Shown here: positions 1 through 7,342 of the stretch, one piece after another
Layout: the number at the start of each line of letters is the position of its first letter
How positions within the stretch are numbered: the first letter of the stretch is position 1
IMG/VR virus record: IMGVR_UViG_3300042090_003235
Location: 1 to 51,078 of that record
Strand: one strand, 5' to 3'
Source of the DNA: a virus
Length of the DNA: 51,078 nt
The notes under the pieces: generated by a model
What the model was told of the DNA's origin: nothing
Databases searched by the model: none
Seen by the model: the letters and a program-made list of their open reading frames with translations, nothing else
Made by a program: the position numbers and the translations under genes

Positions 1-486
1 GTGGCCCGTTCATCCATCACCCCCGTCGCGCCCTCCAAACCCAACCAAGTCCGCGGGCAGTTGAGCGCCGAGCAGCTGAAAGCCATCGACGTCGCCGTCG
101 GAGCACAGGTCCGACTGCGCCGCATTCTGCTCGGCCTCTCGCAGGAAGCCGTCAGCAAGGTAATCGGCCTGACTTTCCAGCAGCTGCAGAAATACGAACA
201 CGGCACGAACCGGATCAGCGCATCGCGGCTGTATCAGCTGTCGTTGATCCTGCATGTCCCTGTCTCGTACTTCTTCGAGACCGTCGACGTCGAAGGCGGC
301 GCGGAAGTGGCGATGGAAGCGTACGAAGCCACCAATCTCCACGAGATCGAGGGCATGCCGAGCGACCTCATGAAGAAGCGCAAGACCGTCGAGCTGGTCC
401 GCGCGTTCTACGGCATCGAAGACGACCGGCAGCGTGCTGCGGCGCTCAGCTTGATGAAGACGTTGGCCAAGGCGAGCAGCAAGTAA
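1..486 (+). CDS. XRE-family HTH transcriptional regulator (SinR-like, host)
   Basis: This 161-residue protein starts with GTG at position 1. A Cro/CI-type helix-turn-helix covers about residues 30-90, with the core [20 protein letters not shown] followed by [20 protein letters not shown]. The C-terminal tail of about 70 residues contains an acidic linker and a helix ending in MKTLAKA. This N-terminal HTH plus short tail is common in alphaproteobacterial regulators of the SinR/PraR kind, which control symbiosis, biofilm or cell-cycle genes. The specific target here is unknown. It lies outside the prophage, left of the tRNA-Arg, and is followed by a GC-rich hairpin. The upstream region is not in the window, so the start cannot be checked against a ribosome binding site. 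Confidence 0.85.
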   Translation: MARSSITPVAPSKPNQVRGQLSAEQLKAIDVAVGAQVRLRRILLGLSQEAVSKVIGLTFQQLQKYEHGTNRISASRLYQLSLILHVPVSYFFETVDVEGGAEVAMEAYEATNLHEIEGMPSDLMKKRKTVELVRAFYGIEDDRQRAAALSLMKTLAKASSK

Positions 487-510
487 CACGCTGCCTTTTA
501 GGGGTGGTTC

Positions 511-548
511 GGGGCCGGGCGCGATAGGGCGCGCCGGCCCGAATATCT
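511..548 (+). terminator. GC-rich hairpin after the XRE regulator
   Basis: An inverted repeat begins 25 bases after the XRE stop codon. The arms GGGCCGGGCGCG and CGCGCCGGCCC pair with one bulged base around a short ATAG-type loop. Only a weak T-containing stretch (ATATCTTGTCTT) follows, so this is a moderate candidate for a factor-independent terminator. It also separates the regulator from the converging tRNA-Arg. Confidence 0.5.
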
Positions 549-559
549 TGTCTTCAACT

Positions 560-636
560 TGGCGACCCCGGCAGGGCTCGAACCTGCAACCCCCGGCTTA
601 GAAGGCCGGTGTTCTATCCAGTTGAACTACGGGGCC
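560..636 (-). tRNA. tRNA-Arg (anticodon UCU)
   Basis: Read on the minus strand, this 77-base gene folds as a full cloverleaf. The acceptor stem GGCCCCG pairs with CGGGGUC (one G-U). The anticodon arm CCGGC-CUUCUAA-GCCGG has anticodon UCU. The T arm is GCAGG-UUCGAGC-CCUGC, the discriminator base is G and the CCA is encoded. It is complete and not interrupted by the prophage, which used a different tRNA (Pro) about 400 bases to the right. Confidence 0.96.
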
Positions 637-706
637 CTTTGCTTATCAAGCCTGTCTCGCAGGTCGCGCCGTTCGTCTGTCGGACGCACTCGATTGCGCA
701 TCCCGC

Positions 707-1003
707 TCAGAGAATTCGGTCCGAACGGAAATTATCGGCATAAGCTTTCGGCTTGATCGACCGGCAGTGTGGTTCTTCGATCGAATAGGTCAAGCCATGT
801 TTGTCCGCGAACGCCTTCGCCTCTTCGAGAGTCGCGAAGCGCAGCCGAACCTGGTTGAGCGTATCTTCAGCGCCAATCCAGCCCATCAACGGTTCCGCTT
901 GCCGCCGCGTCGCCTGTTCGTATTCCAGGATCCAGCTTTTCGTGCGCGCCATCCCGGAAGACATCGCCGTCTTCGCCGGGCGGAGAATGCGGGCTAAGGC
1001 CAT
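707..1003 (-). CDS. ETC complex I accessory subunit, NDUFS4-like
   Basis: This 98-residue protein begins at an ATG with the purine-rich AGAGGAC upstream. It matches the alphaproteobacterial homologue of the mitochondrial 18-kDa complex I subunit NDUFS4. Visible landmarks are an N-terminal RILRPAKTAMSSG block, the central PLMGWIGAEDTLNQVRLRF and a C-terminal PKAYADNF. The family supports assembly or stability of NADH:ubiquinone oxidoreductase at the inner membrane. The length is normal for the bacterial members. The reading frame stays open upstream to 1054, but that extension would run through the tRNA-Pro fragment and lacks family similarity, so the shorter start is chosen. This is host DNA just outside the prophage. 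Confidence 0.9.
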   Translation of the reverse strand: MALARILRPAKTAMSSGMARTKSWILEYEQATRRQAEPLMGWIGAEDTLNQVRLRFATLEEAKAFADKHGLTYSIEEPHCRSIKPKAYADNFRSDRIL

Positions 1004-1040
1004 AGGCGGACTTGTCCTCTTGGTTGGAGCTCTCTCGACT

Positions 1041-1090
1041 GGTCGGGGCGACATGATTCGAACATGCGACTTCCAGTTCCCAAAACTGGC
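1041..1090 (-). other. Prophage attachment site: 3' half of tRNA-Pro(UGG)
   Basis: On the minus strand this 50-base piece carries the 3' half of a tRNA. The anticodon arm CCAGU-UUUGGGA-ACUGG (anticodon UGG, proline) is followed by the variable loop, the T arm GCAUG-UUCGAAU-CAUGU, the 3' acceptor strand CGCCCCG, discriminator A and CCA. The 5' acceptor strand and D arm that should lie to the right (above 1090) are missing, and the DNA there is unrelated. This is the usual scar of an element integrated into a tRNA 3' end. The intact tRNA-Pro is therefore predicted on the minus strand just right of 51078, facing the integrase. Confidence 0.85.
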
Positions 1091-1478
1091 GACCGGCCTG
1101 CAAGCTGTTGATTTTGTTCAATTTTCATATGTCGATTACGGACGAATTATGGTCAAAAAGAGCCCGAGTCCCAAACCAAGCCCCAAACAAACGTTCTGTT
1201 GCCGTTCCGCATGACCGTCACCCGTCCATCATCAAAACGCCCGCACCATAACCTCAAGCACGCCCCGGTGTCTCGCTCGAAAAGGGGCTCGGCGGCCTTA
1301 AGGCGTGATTGAAAACGCCGGCAAATAATGGCGCCGATTCGCTGCCGTTCGCCGGCCATTTTCCCCTGCCAAGATCGGCCGTGAGGTTGGCAAGATCGTC
1401 CTCGGCTTCATCATTGTCGAAGGCGTGGTTTGGGTGGTCTATATCGAAGCTGAGGCCAATCGGTAAGGAGGCGCCGAT
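1091..1478. other. Gene-poor prophage left end
   Basis: I find no convincing gene here. Short frames on both strands look like shadows. One plus-strand frame ending at 1466 spells a hydrophobic stretch like a single membrane helix (KIVLGFIIVEGVVWVVYI) but has no start codon after the preceding stop, so it may be the remnant of a small membrane protein. The AT-rich stretch 1105-1160 next to the att piece could hold arm-type integrase sites, but I cannot define a repeat. Confidence 0.5.
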
Positions 1479-1700
1479 ATGACGGAGGAACAAGCCGTGA
1501 TGCTTGCCGCCGAGGTGGCGAAGCGCGAAGGTTGGCCGTGGCGACCGCCTATCCAGGCGACTCTCCGGAAACGATCCTTGTTCTCTCGTCAGAAATATTG
1601 GGAAATCCGGTCGAACGTTGCGATGCGCGGAATGAACGTCACCGTGTCGATCGACGACGCGACCGGCATTGTCGAAGGAGCGGGTTTCCTACCGCGATAG
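1479..1700 (+). CDS. Small hypothetical protein
   Basis: A 73-residue reading frame begins at an ATG with an excellent ribosome binding site (TAAGGAG at 1464-1470, 8 bases upstream), which is the main reason to call it real. The protein starts with a helix (EEQAVMLAAEVAKREGWPW) and continues into a region that could form beta strands and ends in IDDATGIVEGAGFLPR. I recognise no family. The C-terminal half vaguely resembles PepSY-like small domains, but I would not rely on it. It is the only rightward gene at this prophage end and converges on the lysis and tail operon, so it is probably expressed from its own promoter, perhaps in the lysogen. Confidence 0.65.
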   Translation: MTEEQAVMLAAEVAKREGWPWRPPIQATLRKRSLFSRQKYWEIRSNVAMRGMNVTVSIDDATGIVEGAGFLPR

Positions 1701-1827
1701 TTTTCAGTGCGGGGCGCTGTGTTCGCCGAGTACCGTGTCGGCCGTCTCCCCAGCCGGAGCCTCCGGATCTCCCCGTGACGGAAGCGCGCCGCGGCGCGCC
1801 TCCGCGGGTTCGCAGCTTATGGTCCGA

Positions 1828-2319
1828 TCAGCTTCCCGGCGCCGCGATCACGGGCTGGCCGAACGAGGCGGCCGACGCGACCGGGGTGATCACAGTGACG
1901 CCGGCACTCAGCGACACGCCGCCATTCGTATAGGTCACATTGGCCGAACCGACGGCGACCGGCGTGATGGTGAGCGTGCCGCCATCGGCCGAGAGCGACG
2001 GCATCGCGATCGCGCTGTTGTCGATCGCGACCGTGCCGCCGGCCGGAACCGCGATCGGCCTTCCGACCTGGTCGACGAAGACGATCGGGACGGTGACGAT
2101 TGCATCGGTGGGAATGGTGAAAACGATCGTGCTCATGGGATTGCCCTTCAAAGTTTGAGAATCGCCGGGTTCGACGACGAGTTTCAAGACATCGTCGTCA
2201 AACCTGAGCGCTGCGGCAGCGGCACCGGCGATCGCGCCGACCGCCGCCGGAGGGAGTGCCGCGCAGCCCGGCAGCAGCGATGCCGACAGCAGTGCTGCGG
2301 CCAGGCCGGCGCGGCGCAT
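1828..2319 (-). CDS. Phage lipoprotein with Ig-like (Big-type) domain
   Basis: The reading frame gives 163 residues. The N-terminus is a lipoprotein signal with lipobox LLPGC at about residues 15-19. From about residue 62 onward the sequence looks like a bacterial Ig-like domain (GGTVAIDNSAIAMPSLSADG, then GTLTITPVAVGSANVTYTNG). The ATG overlaps the stop of the gene upstream by four bases (ATGA), which supports translational coupling. An internal ATG at 2136 has its own GAAGGG site and would give a 101-residue Ig-like protein alone, so two products are possible. As the last gene of the leftward operon beside lysis candidates, it could be a spanin-like lipoprotein or a virion decoration. Neither role is proven. 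Confidence 0.65.
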   Translation of the reverse strand: MRRAGLAAALLSASLLPGCAALPPAAVGAIAGAAAAALRFDDDVLKLVVEPGDSQTLKGNPMSTIVFTIPTDAIVTVPIVFVDQVGRPIAVPAGGTVAIDNSAIAMPSLSADGGTLTITPVAVGSANVTYTNGGVSLSAGVTVITPVASAASFGQPVIAAPGS

Positions 2320-3167
2320 CAGGTGGCCGGTGCCGCCGCCGGCGGCGACAGCGGTGTGCCGACCGGCAAGCCGGTGCAGAGCGAGCCGGTAGCGGCGGAA
2401 GCGGCCGAGCTGATCGCGGCATTCTTGGTGTCGCCGGCCGCGTCGAAACCCTGCGTCACGGCGTTGGCGGCCGCCTGGGCGAAGCAGGCAAGTTCGGACG
2501 GGATCGTCTGCATCGGCTGCGCCGTCGACGGCGCCGGCGGCAGAGATGCCGAGGCGGCGGGCGCCGGCGCCAGCGGCGTGCCGGGCGGCAGGCCGGTGCA
2601 GAGCGCGCCGGTCGCGGCGGCCGCGGCCGAGCTGATCGCGGCGTTTTTGGTGTCGCCGGCCGCGACGAAACCCTGCGTCACGGCATTGGCGGCCGCGGCA
2701 CCATAGCAGGCGAGGTCGGTCGAGATCGTCTGCGCCTGCTGCGGCGTAACCGAACCGCAGCCGCCGAGCGACAGGGCGACGCCAAGCAGCCCGACACCGC
2801 CGACGATCAAGAGCGCGTCGCGGAGGGCGAAACCGCCCTGCCCGGCACCGGCCGGCGCCGGTGCCGACTCGATCTTGGCCGGGCCGAAGCCGGCGGCCGA
2901 AGCCGGCACCGGCGGCGCGAGCACGGCGCCGTAGGCTTTCGGCAAGGCGTTGGCCACCGCCTGCTCGATCGCCTCGCCGGCGATGACGAAGCGGTTTTCC
3001 GGCCAGAAGAACGCGGCGGCGCCCAGGAACACATGGACGCAGCCCGCGACATGCGCCCAGGCGGCGGGCGGCACGACCGCGGGGATCGCCGCCCCCATGG
3101 CGGCGATGGCCAAGCCGATATAGCTCGTCGGCTCGGTGAGCCGATCGACAAGACGATAGGATTGCAT
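2319..3167 (-). CDS. Membrane protein with duplicated Ala-rich domain (holin or lysis-associated candidate)
   Basis: This 282-residue protein has a hydrophobic N-terminal part (about residues 16-55, two membrane segments) and a further hydrophobic segment at about 118-136 that ends in LSLGGCG, a lipobox-like motif. The C-terminal half contains two near-identical modules of about 48 residues. Each includes a conserved pair of cysteines around NAVTQGF and a GDTKNAAISSA core, and they are joined by a Pro/Ala linker. The arrangement suggests a holin-like membrane protein fused in frame to a lipoprotein-like module that later duplicated. Downstream it overlaps the Ig-like lipoprotein by four bases. 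I know no characterised family with this architecture. Confidence 0.6.
   Translation of the reverse strand: MQSYRLVDRLTEPTSYIGLAIAAMGAAIPAVVPPAAWAHVAGCVHVFLGAAAFFWPENRFVIAGEAIEQAVANALPKAYGAVLAPPVPASAAGFGPAKIESAPAPAGAGQGGFALRDALLIVGGVGLLGVALSLGGCGSVTPQQAQTISTDLACYGAAAANAVTQGFVAAGDTKNAAISSAAAAATGALCTGLPPGTPLAPAPAASASLPPAPSTAQPMQTIPSELACFAQAAANAVTQGFDAAGDTKNAAISSAASAATGSLCTGLPVGTPLSPPAAAPAT
2370..2511. repeat. Direct repeat copy 1 (142 bp) inside the lysis-region membrane gene
   Basis: First copy of a 142-base direct repeat, which encodes one Ala-rich module of the protein at 2319-3167. It starts with GCCGGTGCAGAGCG and ends with GATCGTCTGC. The partner copy begins 222 bases further on. Substitutions are scattered and the reading frame is kept. 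Confidence 0.85.
2592..2733. repeat. Direct repeat copy 2 (142 bp) inside the lysis-region membrane gene
   Basis: Second copy of the 142-base direct repeat. It has the same length as the first and keeps frame, so the duplication is of protein modules rather than a recent slippage product. Confidence 0.85.
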
Positions 3168-3219
3168 GATTGGTCTCCGAATGGTGCCGGGCGCGCCCCG
3201 GCCTTGGGTCAGGCTCGTG

Positions 3220-3927
3220 TCAGTCGCGGGGCGGAGGCGCGTAGGCCGCCATCCCGACCTGGACCGCGTCGGCCAGATCCTTGAGCAGCGCCGGGCGCCG
3301 CGAGATTTCGAGGGTGCGGATCAGATAGGCGTCGAGACCGGCGGCGCCGGCGAGTTCGACCGTCTGGCCGGGCACCAGGCGCGGCGGCGTGCCAGCGGCG
3401 AGCGGCACGGCATCGCCCTCGAGCCAGCGCAGCAGATCCGTCGGCGGGCCGGCGGCGTTGATCCAGATCGCCATGCCGATGAGCGCTTCCGGCGCGATGG
3501 TCGAGCCGTTGCGCGCGGCTGCCGCGACGCAAGCGTCGAGCTCGGGCAGCATGCGGTTGAACACGACCTGATCGAGCGCATCGACACGGCCACGGCCATA
3601 CTCGGACCGCAGCGCCGCATCGGCGGCCGCTTGGCGCGCCGGCGACAGCGGCCGGCTGTGCTGCACCAGGCTCGCCGAAGCGACGATGAACGAAACTTCG
3701 GCAGCCGGCACGCCGTCATGGCCGAGGATATCGGCCAGTACGCTCCGCGCTTCGGCCGTGGCGTGGCAATCATGCTGCAGCGCGCCATAGGACCCGCCGG
3801 ACTGGCCGTCCTCGGCCCAGGACAGTGCATAGATCGCGGCCGCCTGGTCGCGGGTTTCGTGCCATCGGATGGCCGCCCAGATGGCCGCGCAGAGCGGCGC
3901 ATCATCCGCGACGCTGACACCGGTCAT
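3220..3927 (-). CDS. Lysozyme-like protein, candidate endolysin
   Basis: The 235-residue protein starts at an ATG that overlaps the stop of the small membrane gene upstream by four bases. Near residue 35-45 it has WAEDGQSGGSYGALQHD. This resembles the Glu plus GxYGxxQ signature of lysozyme and lytic-transglycosylase folds, where the Glu would be catalytic. The rest is helical, without a signal peptide or a cell-wall-binding repeat that I can name. Its position right after a holin-like gene and after the tail fibre genes is where lambda- and Mu-type phages keep their endolysin. The family call is inference from one short motif plus context; a structural or unknown role remains possible. Confidence 0.5.
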   Translation of the reverse strand: MTGVSVADDAPLCAAIWAAIRWHETRDQAAAIYALSWAEDGQSGGSYGALQHDCHATAEARSVLADILGHDGVPAAEVSFIVASASLVQHSRPLSPARQAAADAALRSEYGRGRVDALDQVVFNRMLPELDACVAAAARNGSTIAPEALIGMAIWINAAGPPTDLLRWLEGDAVPLAAGTPPRLVPGQTVELAGAAGLDAYLIRTLEISRRPALLKDLADAVQVGMAAYAPPPRD

Positions 3928-4163
3928 TGCCGGTCGCCACGGCAGGACGAGCGGCGCGGCCAGGCCGCGCGATAGAGCTTCGCGCCGATCAGGACCCCGC
4001 CGCCGATCGACATGAAGTCCGCAGCACCGTGCGCGAGAACGTCGAGCGCCGGCATGACCGCTTCCAGCGCCGGCACCATCCAGTGCATGGAGAGCGCGCA
4101 GAGACAGAGGACGCCGTCTCCCACGCCGACGACGAAGCGCCAGACACGATCGTGATGGTCCAT
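3924..4163 (-). CDS. Small holin-like membrane protein
   Basis: A 79-residue protein that starts at ATG 4163 with a G-rich site (GGGGGAA) upstream. Two or three hydrophobic stretches are visible: about residues 9-28 (VGVGDGVLCLCALSMHWMV) and two in the second half (around ALDVLAHGAADFM and IGGGVLIGAKLY). The tail is basic (WPRRSSCRGDRQ). Small size, several membrane segments and a charged C-terminus fit a phage holin, and the gene overlaps the lysozyme-like gene by four bases. No sequence family is recognised. The longer frame (to 4226) would read through the upstream terminator hairpin, so the inner start is preferred. Confidence 0.6.
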   Translation of the reverse strand: MDHHDRVWRFVVGVGDGVLCLCALSMHWMVPALEAVMPALDVLAHGAADFMSIGGGVLIGAKLYRAAWPRRSSCRGDRQ

Positions 4164-4178
4164 AGGTTCCCCCAGCGC

Positions 4179-4195
4179 CGCGAACGCCGTTCGCG
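4179..4195. repeat. 17-bp palindrome CGCGAACGCCGTTCGCG, copy 1
   Basis: A near-perfect palindrome with a single central mismatch. It lies between the tail-fibre operon terminator and the holin-like gene. The same 17 bases recur at 27765-27781, and the inner 15 at 21233-21247. It could be a regulator or host-protein site; see the separate finding. Confidence 0.5.
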
Positions 4196-4201
4196 GACAT
4201 G

Positions 4202-4224
4202 AAAAAGCCCGCTCGAAGGCGGGC
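4202..4224 (-). terminator. Factor-independent terminator after the tail operon
   Basis: On the minus strand GCCCGC-CTTCGA-GCGGGC forms a strong hairpin followed by TTTTTC. It lies just after the stop of the tail-fibre chaperone-like gene (4251-4757) and before the holin-like gene. It should therefore separate, or attenuate, structural and lysis gene expression. Confidence 0.85.
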
Positions 4225-4250
4225 ACGGACGGTCGGAATGTTCGGTGGTG

Positions 4251-4757
4251 CTACGGGATAGTCAGCGGCTGCGCCGGCAGCGACGCCGTTCCGCCGGCGA
4301 GATTGGCCGCGAGCGTTTGGCTGCAGCCATAGACGAAGTTCTTCAGCGCCTTATAGGCGTCGAGGAAATTCGATTGGGTGAGCGGCCCATGGGCACCGAA
4401 CGCATCCGTGTAGGTGAATGTCGCTCCGCCGCCCGGCAGGCCGTCGCCATTCGCGATATCGGCGGCGATGGCCGCAGCCTGACCGATGGAAACCGGATCG
4501 ATGCCATAGATGCCGTTCATCGCCGGCGTGCCGCTCGATTGGATCTGCGCGCCTTGCGTCTGCAGGATCGGCAGCACTTGCTGCTGCATGACGCCGGCCA
4601 GGTCCTGGACACTGTCGATCGCCGTAGCGGTGTTGCCCGCCGCGAGCCAGGCGGCATAGGTCGCGTCTGTGGACGGCACGAATTGCAGCCGCTGGCTCGA
4701 CCATACCTGTGTCGTCGAGCCGGCGACGATCCAGTACCAGGCACCGGGATTATACAT
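4251..4757 (-). CDS. Tail fibre assembly / DUF4376-like protein
   Basis: This 168-residue protein follows the large fibre gene. ATG 4757 is chosen because GAGGTG lies five bases upstream; a GTG at 4769 overlaps the fibre stop by four bases and is the alternative. The N-terminal part (YNPGAWYWIVAG, WSSQRLQFVP) resembles the phage tail-fibre chaperone style, with a short receptor-like segment followed by YAAWLAAGNTATAI. The C-terminal part (FTYTDAFGAHGPLTQSNF, then a helix) resembles DUF4376-type domains. The likely role is folding or attachment of the neighbouring fibre. It is the last gene before the terminator at 4202-4224. Confidence 0.65.
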   Translation of the reverse strand: MYNPGAWYWIVAGSTTQVWSSQRLQFVPSTDATYAAWLAAGNTATAIDSVQDLAGVMQQQVLPILQTQGAQIQSSGTPAMNGIYGIDPVSIGQAAAIAADIANGDGLPGGGATFTYTDAFGAHGPLTQSNFLDAYKALKNFVYGCSQTLAANLAGGTASLPAQPLTIP

Positions 4758-4765
4758 GTCGCACC

Positions 4766-6712
4766 TCACGAATAATTGGCGCCGCTGCCGGCCGCCGAGC
4801 CGGGCAGATAGTTCGCACCGCTGCCATTGGTGTAAATCCAGCCGGTGGCCGCCGAGTACCTGGCACCGGTCGCCGCCGATCCGCTGAAGGCCACGACACC
4901 AGCGGGATTGATCTGGCCGCCATTGGTCGCGGTCGCAAATGCCGTCGTGAGCGCTATCGTATTCGTGAGCGTGACGGTGATGCCGACATTGCCGTTGCAG
5001 ATCATGCCGCCGTTCTGGGCGAACCAGTGGGATCCAGACCCGCCCGAGATCGCGTAGCTGCTGCTCAGCATCACGACGCCGCTCTGGGCGACGCCGATAT
5101 GGGCCAGCGCCGCCGACCCGAACACGACACCGGGACCGATGAACACCGTAGCCGTCGTTCCGCTGCCGCTGCCGCCGGCGCCGATGCAGGTCGAGCCGGC
5201 GCCGGAGACGGTAATCGTCATGTTTTGGACGGTAATATAGGCGCCCGAGACGGCCCCGATCCCGCCGCCGGCGGCCGTGGACAGCGTCGTCGAGCCGCTG
5301 GCGCCGCCCGTGATCACGACCGGGCTATCTTGCCCGACGAGCGCGCCGGAACAGGTGATCGGTTGCGTCGGATTGCCGGCGATCGATAGTGTCAGCTGGT
5401 TGCCGCCCAGATCGAGCGCCGCTTGCGCCCAGGCATAGGCATGGCCGCCCGTCGCGAAGGCGGTCGCGGCGGTGATGCCGACATTCGCCGCATCGCTGCC
5501 GGCCGGCCCGGCAAAGATCGTGGTATTGGCCGCCAGGCGCGCGCGGATCGCCAGGCTGAAACATTGGTAATTCGCGCCGTCGCAGGTGAAATTGACCTTC
5601 TCGCCCGGCCCGATCACAATGGCGCCGTTATAGACGTTCGGCCCCTGCAGCGTCGAACCGGCGCCGACCTGGATCGCAAGCAGGCCCGCCGCATCGGCAT
5701 TGACGATCGTGCCCGCCCAGCCGGCGGGCAGTGCGCCGGCCGTGGCGCCGGGCAGCGCGTCGACCATGGCCGCGCCGCCATTCGAGCGCCAGGTCATGTT
5801 GCCGCCATCGGCGGCGCCATAGGTGTAGCCGGCCGCCGCAACCGGGTTTTTCGGCCCGTCGCCGCTGGTCGGCCAGGACAGCATCTGCAGCAGGAAGCCG
5901 TTGCGGGTGGTTTTCGCGACGGCGTCGAACGCCTTTTGTCCGCGAATATCGTTCGGCGCGCAGGCCGTGCCGTCCGGCCGCACCACGCTGTAGGTGGTGC
6001 CGTTGAGCGTGAGCGTGACCGGCCCGGTATTGGCGACGCCCGGCAGAATGCGCAGCGTAACGCCGTTCGCGAGCGTGATGGCGGGCGCGACGGTCGCGCT
6101 CATCGTATTGGCGACGCCGCTGCTATCGACGACGTAATTGGTAGCGGCCGCGGCCGCGATCTGCGACGCGGTTGGCGCCAACAGCAGAAATTGCGTGCCG
6201 GTGCAATAGAGGCGCAGCGGCCGGCCCGCCGGAAGATCGCCGGCGAGCGGCTGCGAGCCGTCCGAGCGCAGCACCGGAAGTGCCGCCAGCCCGTTGACGT
6301 TGAGCGTGACCGTGCCGCCGGTGTTGGTCAGCGCCGGCGTGATCGTCGCCACCTGGCCGCTCTTATAGGATGCCAGCGCCGGGACGGTACCGGGCGACGG
6401 GTTGCTGACGGGGAGCACCGCGGTCGCCACCATGGTATTGGCGACCGTGCTGGTGTCGACCAGGTTCAGCATCGTGCTCGCCAGCGCCGCGATCGACGAG
6501 ACCAGGCCGGTGAACGAGGTCTTCGAGAGCGGGATGCCGCCGGCGACGACGAGGTTGATCAGCTCGTCCATCATGGCGCTGTAGTGTTCGGAGCGCAGAT
6601 CGCTCGGCGGCGAGTTGGTCAGCGGGTTGCCGTCGGTCGGCCAGCCCGGCGTGCCGGGCGGAGTCGAAGCCGGCCGCACGGCGACCGCGGTCGCGTCGTC
6701 ATATTGATACAT
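4766..6712 (-). CDS. Tail fibre protein
   Basis: The 648-residue protein has an N-terminal segment of about 70 residues likely to attach to the baseplate, then several repeated beta-rich units. The unit ANTMVATAVLPVSNPSPGT / VTLNVNGLAALPVLRSDG recurs with variation around residues 85-180 and 195-260 (ANTMSATVAPAITLANG, VTLTLNGTTYSVVRPDG). The C-terminal half is Gly/Ala/Thr-rich with pectate-lyase-like or collar-type low-complexity strands. This is the usual build of receptor-binding fibres. It sits directly after the gp48-like baseplate gene and before its probable chaperone. The receptor specificity cannot be read from sequence. Confidence 0.8.
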   Translation of the reverse strand: MYQYDDATAVAVRPASTPPGTPGWPTDGNPLTNSPPSDLRSEHYSAMMDELINLVVAGGIPLSKTSFTGLVSSIAALASTMLNLVDTSTVANTMVATAVLPVSNPSPGTVPALASYKSGQVATITPALTNTGGTVTLNVNGLAALPVLRSDGSQPLAGDLPAGRPLRLYCTGTQFLLLAPTASQIAAAAATNYVVDSSGVANTMSATVAPAITLANGVTLRILPGVANTGPVTLTLNGTTYSVVRPDGTACAPNDIRGQKAFDAVAKTTRNGFLLQMLSWPTSGDGPKNPVAAAGYTYGAADGGNMTWRSNGGAAMVDALPGATAGALPAGWAGTIVNADAAGLLAIQVGAGSTLQGPNVYNGAIVIGPGEKVNFTCDGANYQCFSLAIRARLAANTTIFAGPAGSDAANVGITAATAFATGGHAYAWAQAALDLGGNQLTLSIAGNPTQPITCSGALVGQDSPVVITGGASGSTTLSTAAGGGIGAVSGAYITVQNMTITVSGAGSTCIGAGGSGSGTTATVFIGPGVVFGSAALAHIGVAQSGVVMLSSSYAISGGSGSHWFAQNGGMICNGNVGITVTLTNTIALTTAFATATNGGQINPAGVVAFSGSAATGARYSAATGWIYTNGSGANYLPGSAAGSGANYS

Positions 6713-6736
6713 GATGCCTCGGAGGCTGGCCGGGGC

Positions 6737-7342
6737 TTAGCCCGGCAGGGTGAAGCCGAAGAGCAGGATGGTGTGGGCCGGCGCTATCGCCTGCAGTTCG
6801 CATTGCAGCACGGCGTTGCCGAAACTCGACCAGGGCTGGCCGAATCGTCCGGCGCCGAATTGCAGCTTGCTTTGCGTCACAGACGGGGCCAGCACCCGCC
6901 AGGCGAAGTTCCAGTCGGGGCCGCCGAAATTCTGGCCGAATCTGGTCTGACCGAAGCGGGCACCGGCCAGTTGCTGGATCTGGATCTGGTATCCCAGCGA
7001 TCCGGCATAGGCGATCATATAGGCTTGGGACTGGCCGCCCTGGTCGCAGAACCGCGCGACGACCTGGTTGCGCGCCTGTTGCAGGCTCTGCACAGGCCCG
7101 GCACAGGGATCGGGCAGGCCCAGCGTCGCTTGCCACTCCGGCAGCAATTGCACGGTGGTGCTGGGTAGCGCCTCGGCGATCAGGTCGACCGCGGCTTCGG
7201 CCGAGCGCACGAAGCTCGGCACCAGGGTCGCCAGCGCCTGCGGCAGCACGGCGTCCGGATCGCGCGGCCAGGCACGGCCGCGCGGCAGCAATTGCAGCAG
7301 CCGCGCCAGGAAATCGGCAGCGGAATATTGCGGGGCCGGCAT
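6737..7342 (-). CDS. Mu gp48-like / DUF2313 (YmfQ) baseplate protein
   Basis: A 201-residue protein with the characteristic N-terminus of the family (ADFLARLLQLLPRGRAWP) followed by VLPQALATLVPSFVRSAE and the conserved LLPEWQATLGLPDPC. In Mu and related contractile tails this protein sits at the baseplate periphery and follows gp47. The C-terminal third carries an RFGQ-type repeat and ends in AHTILLFGFTLPG. The start overlaps the stop of the gp47-like gene by one base in the ATGA arrangement, so the two are translationally coupled. Confidence 0.88.
   Translation of the reverse strand: MPAPQYSAADFLARLLQLLPRGRAWPRDPDAVLPQALATLVPSFVRSAEAAVDLIAEALPSTTVQLLPEWQATLGLPDPCAGPVQSLQQARNQVVARFCDQGGQSQAYMIAYAGSLGYQIQIQQLAGARFGQTRFGQNFGGPDWNFAWRVLAPSVTQSKLQFGAGRFGQPWSSFGNAVLQCELQAIAPAHTILLFGFTLPG

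Noticed and set aside
1041-1090. Functional tRNA-Pro
   Set aside because: The D arm and 5' acceptor strand are absent, so it cannot fold as a tRNA; it is an attachment-site remnant.
1380-1466. Small membrane protein upstream of the gene at 1479
   Set aside because: A plausible membrane helix is encoded, but no start codon exists between the previous stop and the helix; treated as a possible remnant only.
5423-7168. Long plus-strand open frame (581 codons) opposite the tail fibre and gp48-like genes
   Set aside because: Arg/Ala/Gly-rich composition without any family landmark; it is the antisense shadow produced by high GC. The minus-strand genes have clear family matches and coupled starts.
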